From NCBI GenBank assembly GCA_947561395.2, contig OX387183.1, positions 15,117,402 through 15,181,401 on the forward strand: 64,000 bases of DNA, in the 5' to 3' direction. Each line of letters starts with the position of its first letter. Position 1 is the stretch's first letter. Positions 58,550 through 64,000 of the stretch are shown piece after piece. Below the pieces are notes generated by a model. That model did no database searches, was not told the origin of the DNA, and worked only from the letters and a program-made list of their open reading frames with translations. The translations under genes and the position numbers were made by a program. The DNA comes from Buxus sempervirens (Eukaryota; Streptophyta; Magnoliopsida; Buxales; Buxaceae).

Positions 58550-59460
58550 TGAACTTACGGATAAATTTTCTTTGCTGTTCAATGACTTGAGCCAAGTTTA
58601 TGGATGAACAAAGCCTGAGTTGCAAGCTGTTGTTGCACATTAACGGTAGGATTACCTACTTGTAAGTATATAGGCAGCTTATTTATGGAGAATGGTTACT
58701 TGGACTAAAATGGAAATGAGTAGCAAATTTTACCATGTAATTCTAATAGCCAGTGATGACACAATGTTGTTTGGTATGTTCACTATGAATCTGATAAGTT
58801 GGTTGGATCCATTTCTTGCATAATAAAACTTTGGTCCTGCTATTCATCTTTCCATAACCATTTATCATGTTGCTTTTGGTAATGAGATCATTAAAGGTTT
58901 CTTTTTCTGATAAATGATTGATGAGGCTAAAAGATTGATAAAATTGCTATATTCTGCCTCTTCATCCCTTTGATGCACTGCTGAATGGATAAGATTGAAC
59001 CTATCACTGATCAAATTTCATTTGATAATCCCCACAGAAGAAAAGGAGGTTCTACCAAAGTAAAACAGGTAGCACCTTAAATTTTGTTATCACATATTGG
59101 TTTTACACATACGAACCCTAAAATGCATGCTCTGAAAAACTAAAATTTCTAGAACTAATTTTGTTGGGGGTGAGCATCTAGGGTCTGGGCTTGACAACCC
59201 TCACAATGTTTTTGAAGCAGCGATTGGATCAAACACCCAGGGGATCTGATATTCCTATGTTTTGAATGAATTTTGGCTTTGTTATGCCACCGTAAAATAG
59301 GTGAAAAAAATATATTTTTCTGAATTTTAAATTTTTGCAGGTTTTTGTTTCACAGAAGGAATGGAAGTATCGGAAAGTATTTTCGTGAAGACCAAAATAT
59401 GTAGGAAAAAGAAGCTCTTCCTTTGAGCAAACCCCGATTGAGAAAAGCTACAACGGAGCC
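58550..59460 (+). other. FAX1 3' UTR and downstream spacer
   Basis: The likely 3' UTR runs to about 58830 (AATAAAACT at 58820-58828 is a candidate poly(A) signal). Beyond it is AT-rich DNA with no gene seen. Confidence 0.45.
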
Positions 59461-59464
59461 TCTT

Positions 59465-59597
59465 CCACTTCTTTTGTCCTTATCTTTGTTCCTCTCAAAT
59501 ACGGCCTGCTCTTCCACCAAAAAGAAAAAAAACATATACGGCCTAACTCAGGCTCGTGACCACTTCTTTTGTCTTTATCTTTGTTCCTCTCAAATGC
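59465..59597 (+). repeat. Imperfect 95-bp-spaced duplication
   Basis: A block of about 38 bp containing CTTCTTTTGTC and TTTGTTCCTCTCAAA occurs at 59465-59502 and again at 59560-59597. Each copy is followed by a CGGCCT word. Confidence 0.75.
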
Positions 59598-61057
59598 GGC
59601 CTGACTCAGGCACGTGATAGTCATAATGAGTTTATGCACGAGCGTGTCAATATCTCGCGGATACAAAATATTGGATTGGGTCTCGACTCAGGTGCCAATT
59701 CCAATCCGAACCGGAATTGGTTTGATCATACTGCGAGCTACTTGTAAGAGATACCAATCAAATGATGAAAACGAAGGATGGAGTTCATTCTTCGATTAAG
59801 GTTTTTAAATATTAAATACGGTAAATGACAATGAATGAAAAGACCACTATAGTCAAAACCCCAATTGCCAAAAGTTGGGACTGTCCGAGGGTGCCGCTAG
59901 CTTTTGGTGGCAAGGACCGTGCTAGTAATGGCACAAATCATGGTATCACACTCATCAAGTGTGTGCGTGAGTCCGGGCTATTTGCCAGTCCCCCTATTCT
60001 CCGTCCGAGTTTACTCTTAAAGGGAGGGTACAGAGATCGGAATATCAGATTGGCACCCTCCGGCTCGAGTTGGACCGGATGTTCCGTCTGGTAAACCATG
60101 CTAAGAACAATATAAAAGGCTCCTTAACTAGTAGAATGATCTAAAATACCAAATTAGTTTAAATCTAACATTTAATGGGAAAATTATCAAATGGGGCACC
60201 TTTTGCCCGCTATTGTAAAAAACAGGCAACGAAAATTCTTATTGCGATAAAAAGGTAACTTTTCGAAACAATTTGCGTAATGGGGGGGGGGGGGGGGGGG
60301 GCATGTCATCGGGCGCTGTTTTGTTCCCATTTTGCCCCCCACATCAGCAACCCAAAGACGCGGTCGCCTCTCTCCCTTTCTCTCACTTCGAACGGGTTCG
60401 TGTCTTGGCGGCAAGAGAGAGAAAGGAAAGCTCAAACCCCTGTTTCCAATCTTCCCCACCATTCCGGTCACCCTCTCCAATGACGTCGATCGCAAAAGAT
60501 CCTCTTCATTCGTAGTCGTGCGACGTTGATCGCAAAACTCCATCCATCTCCTCTCACTTTCACCCTATTTCGGTTCGCACCAAGACCGAACTCACCGCAT
60601 TTCCTTCATTTCAAATTTCTTTGGAACCCCCAGCGACTGCACCTCGAGATTGTAGACATTCGTTTGCCTGTTTTCATGCGCCCTTCATAGGATCTCTGGC
60701 GACACCCATTCGTCAACCCCCTTTCGGTTTGTTTGTCTTGTTTTGAGAGAAGTCTCTGGCGATCCCATTCAAAGCCGTCTCCCCCTTTTCCGTTCGGCAA
60801 CCTCGGCTGTTTTTGGCAAGTGGAAAGCACCCACCTTCACGAACTCTCCGGCCACCCCTCATCTGAAGCAGACGCCGCTGACCACCCACCGCCCCTGTCC
60901 CCGGTATTTCTGGTGCTCTCTCGATTCTTTTCTTTTTGTTTCTACTTGATTTCTTTTCTAGGGCTCTTTTTTATTTAGGGATTGACTGATGGAAACTTGT
61001 AGGTTTTTGGCAATCGGCCATTCCCTTTTCTTCTACGTGGTTTCTGATAATCACTGT
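59598..61057. other. Intergenic, C-rich block; no gene recognised
   Basis: About 60300-60980 is unusually C/T-rich for this window (words such as CCACCATTCCGGTCACCC). It contains several short frames that match no family I know. It could be a leader, first exon or captured gene fragment. A 20-base G-run lies at 60282-60301. Confidence 0.35.
60282..60301 (+). repeat. Poly-G tract, 20 bases
   Basis: An uninterrupted G-run between AATTTGCGTAAT and CATGTCATCG. Confidence 0.9.
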
Positions 61058-64000
61058 AACGCCCCGAATCCGGGTCATTTTTTTTTCTCATTTTGACTCG
61101 GATCAAGGCATTAACTTATGGTACATTACAATCAGTTCAAATATAAGGAAATAAAGAACTAAGATTTATCAGAGTACTAGGAAGCTTAAATCATTTATTA
61201 GAAGCTGAGTCATCCGATTACATTAACTAATCAAATGAAAGGCAACTACAAATTTAACTAACTTTTAATATCCTACAAAATCATCTATTACGATTCCAAT
61301 AAAATAAATACAGCTATATAAAATCACCTTACTCTTTTCATATGGAATTTCTAGACTTCAACCCACTATCTGTCTAACCCGTGGCGTCCTCTCCAAGATA
61401 ACCTGAAAAGTAGAATATGAAGTAGGGGTGAGATACAACTATCTCAGTAGGTAACACTATGCATGTAGAAAACAATTTATATAGTTAGGGAAATTAACAG
61501 TGGTTTCATGATCAGTAAAATAATTGAGTAATCACAGTCAGTGAGATAAACGAATAATCACGATAAAACAAATATTTAATCAGTGCCCGAATTAAAAGAA
61601 GTTAATCATGTGTGTTTCCTTTCAATTTAAAGGACAATGTATTATATTTCACATTCCCATGGTTTCTGGTTTACTTTCTGTAGTGTCTTCTTAAGAGCAG
61701 TTCCACATTTATTCAGGATTCCATAATATTCCATTTTAACAGTTCACATAAATCATAGCAGTTCTGTTCAATTATGACATTTCAATATTTCCTTATAAAT
61801 AACAATCCATCCACCTGAGAACCAATCATCATATCAGTAATAAAAGCCAACCTTCGGGTAGTAGCCTATCTCTACCACAGGACGTAAACACATAGTATCC
61901 ACACAAACTCCGCAGGAGAATGCACATCTCTAAGACTACCGGTACCCCCTGCAGGAGACAGCATAATTCTACCGCAGGATGCGAACACCTAGCATTTACC
62001 TCTACCGTAGGAGATAGCTTCCTCACCTTCCAATGGTAACTCACACACCCATCCTCCATGTGGGATGCAATCACGCATAATCACATCTCCCCCACATGAG
62101 GTATCTCTCCTGTAGGATGCAATCCATCGGAAATACATCTGCCCCACAGGAGGTAATGAATCTCTCCCGTAGGAGGTAATGTCTCCGCCACCAAGCGGGT
62201 TATCTCTGCCACCAAGCAGGTTGGGTCTCCACCACCAAGCGGGTATCTCCGCCACCAAGCGGGTTATCTCTGCCACCAAGCAGGTTAGGGTCTCCGTCAC
62301 CAAGCGGGTATCTCTGCCACCAAGCAGGTTAGGGTCTCCGCCACCAAGCGGGTTATCTCTGCCACCAAGCAGGTTAGGGTCTCCGTCACCAAGCGGGTAT
62401 CTCTGCCACCAAGCAGGTTAGGGTCTCCGCCACCAAGCGGGTATCTCTGCCACCAAGCAGGTTAGGGTCTCCGCCACCAAGCAGGTTAGGGTCTCCGCCA
62501 CCAAGCGGGTTAGGGTCTAAGAATGTCATAAAGTTCTCAAGATACATTTTGGATGAGTGGAATAGTCTAGGATCCCTAATAAGGTCACCATACCAAAAAT
62601 CAATCGATTCTGAAATAAAAAGTCTCGGACCCCAAAAATATTCTAAGTCTAGTTAAAAACGTTGACTTTTGGTATATAATTTTTCTAGACAAATCTACAA
62701 GGAGTTTCGAGCTCAAATTTTGTTTGTAGTCTATTGAAGGGTAAACACATCTCCTAGAATTTTATGGGCTCCTGAATCACTCATCTGGGTATTAAACCCA
62801 AACCGGGCTTTTTGATAAAAACCGGGATTTAGGCATGAACTGGAAAGTTGACTTTTTATTGGCTGGGAATTAGACCTTGGAAGTATTTTTATTGGTTCCA
62901 AATGGGGGGTAAAACCTTATTTACATGTAAAGACTTAAGTAAATGGAGCAATAAATACACAGGACGTCAAAATTGCATTTTTTTTGCTAGAGCGCCTAGG
63001 ATCGCTCAGGATCGCCTAGGCGGTCAAAGGTCAGCGGTAGTACAAAATAGGTCGTCTGCGGTCCGTCTTCAAGCGATGTTCGGCGGTCTCAAATTTTACA
63101 CTAGCGCCGAGGATCGCCGAGCGCAAGCGAGCTTGGCGCTCTAACCAAAACGACGAACCGCGTTTCTAAACATCAAATTTTTGTGTTCTAATCGCTTCTA
63201 AAATTCATATTAATTAATATCAACCAATATACACATATTTACAACATAGAAGATCATGCAATCGAATCGAATAATCTAATAAACACAAAATAACTGTTAA
63301 AACAGAGTGCCACCTACCTCCGTCCGCTCAAATCCTTTCTTCTTCCAACCAGAGACTTCCTCTCCTCTTCGCAGGCAAGAGACGTTCCAGGAACGATGAG
63401 AAACCAGAGATATGCCCTCTTCCTCCTTCTCGGTCTCCCTTTCTCTCTTTCGTTCTTCTTCTCTTCCGCCGCAACCTCCAAACTTCAACGCCCAAGACAC
63501 CCTACGAATGCAACTAAAAATATTAAACCCTATTTTATTCTTCCCTGATCCCACGCATCTCCCTAGGGTCAGGTTCCATACTTATCCATCCATTAGACTT
63601 AATAAGGACCATTAATCCACTCTTTCCTTGATATCTCACGATCCAACGGTCAGATCTGCGTCAAACTCCGGATCTCCTCTATCAGTGTGATCATCTATAA
63701 TTGTAATTAATATCCTTCAACAAAATTCTCCTCTCCTCGACTTCAAGTTTCAAATCAAGTATAACTACCAATACGCCATTAATCCAATTACTAAGCTTTA
63801 AATATCATGGTTAATAGAAAATCTAAACCCCAATTTAAATCTATTATTATTTCTCAAGTCTAATAACAAATTTTAATTAACGTATTTAATTATTTACCGA
63901 TAACTAATGTGAATTGACCGAAATACCCTTCTCTTAATATTTTCACATCTACCCATTCAATTTCTTCCGAAATTTCCAAGTTTATTCTCTAAGTTATTTT
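61058..64000 (-). mobile_element. Inverted relative of the 11468 solo LTR (partial in window)
   Basis: It begins TGTAACGCCCCGAATCCGG at about 61064, which is the reverse complement of the type of end found at 13800-13821. About 350-380 bp inside, reverse-complemented, it has a GAGATAGTTGTATCTCACCC block matching GAGATATTCGTATCTCACTC at 13452-13471. Next, in the same order as the first copy, come a tandem array (61838-62520) and a GC-rich GCGCCTAGGATCGC block (62990-63145). The matching other end was not found before 64000, so it is either longer than the first copy or truncated outside the window. Confidence 0.7.
62179..62520. repeat. Tandem array, CCACCAAGCGGGTTATCTCTG-type unit of about 20-25 bp
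   Basis: About 15 adjacent units contain CACCAAGC(G/A)GGTTA with two alternating spacers (TCTCTGC and GGGTCTCCG). Diverged units (CCGCAGGAG, CCCACAGGAGGTAATG) extend the array leftwards to about 61838. It lies at the same relative place as the AAACCCTGAGTAGGC repeats of the 11468 LTR. Confidence 0.9.

Noticed and set aside
59825-60094. 89-residue frame MTMNEKTTIV...
   Set aside because: No recognisable domain, isolated, and no neighbouring exons could be joined; not supported as a gene.

Overview
This is nuclear DNA of a flowering plant, probably a woody dicot; the species cannot be named from sequence alone. The evidence is AT-rich spacers, GT-AG introns of up to 6 kb, plant-specific genes, and many plant retrotransposons. 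I rebuilt the genes by joining exons at GT/AG sites where reading frame and family similarity agreed, so exon edges are sequence-based but untested by transcripts.

Layout. 1-5556: 5' part of a large Ty3/gypsy Tat/Ogre-type element on the minus strand (gag at 1-1769, leader with a 78-bp tandem array, then LTR). It abuts the 3' end of a hAT transposase relic (about 5570-6390). 7671-14719: a complete but decayed Ty1/copia element with 205-bp LTRs and 5-bp TSDs. Its reverse transcriptase is split by a 2.35-kb solo LTR (11468-13821), which has its own TSD. 16146-23362: eIF3e/INT6 translation factor subunit (+, 8 exons, 437 aa). 25111-37923: TPR plus J-domain co-chaperone of the Arabidopsis TPR15/TPR16 type (-, 11 exons, 1340 aa), with LINE relics and an intact TRIM in its introns. 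38868-39365: hAT-type MITE. About 39790-41995: decayed L1 LINE. 42539-44030: a TIR element with TTA target duplications that carries a promoter, exon 1, the intron and part of exon 2 of a PR-10/Bet v 1 gene. 44630-58549: FAX1-like plastid fatty acid exporter (+, 6 exons, 237 aa) with an antisense LINE in intron 2. 61058-64000: an inverted relative of the 11468 LTR, with a dense tandem array.

The three intact host genes (protein synthesis, co-chaperone, plastid lipid export) share no obvious pathway and look like ordinary neighbours; eIF3e and the TPR-J gene are convergent, and the TPR-J and FAX1 genes are divergent. The most unusual item is the PR-10 gene fragment inside a PIF/Harbinger-like element. 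Next are the clustered AACCGCA/TGCGGTT hairpin motifs in the Ogre-type LTR and the FG-rich disordered N-terminus of the TPR-J protein.
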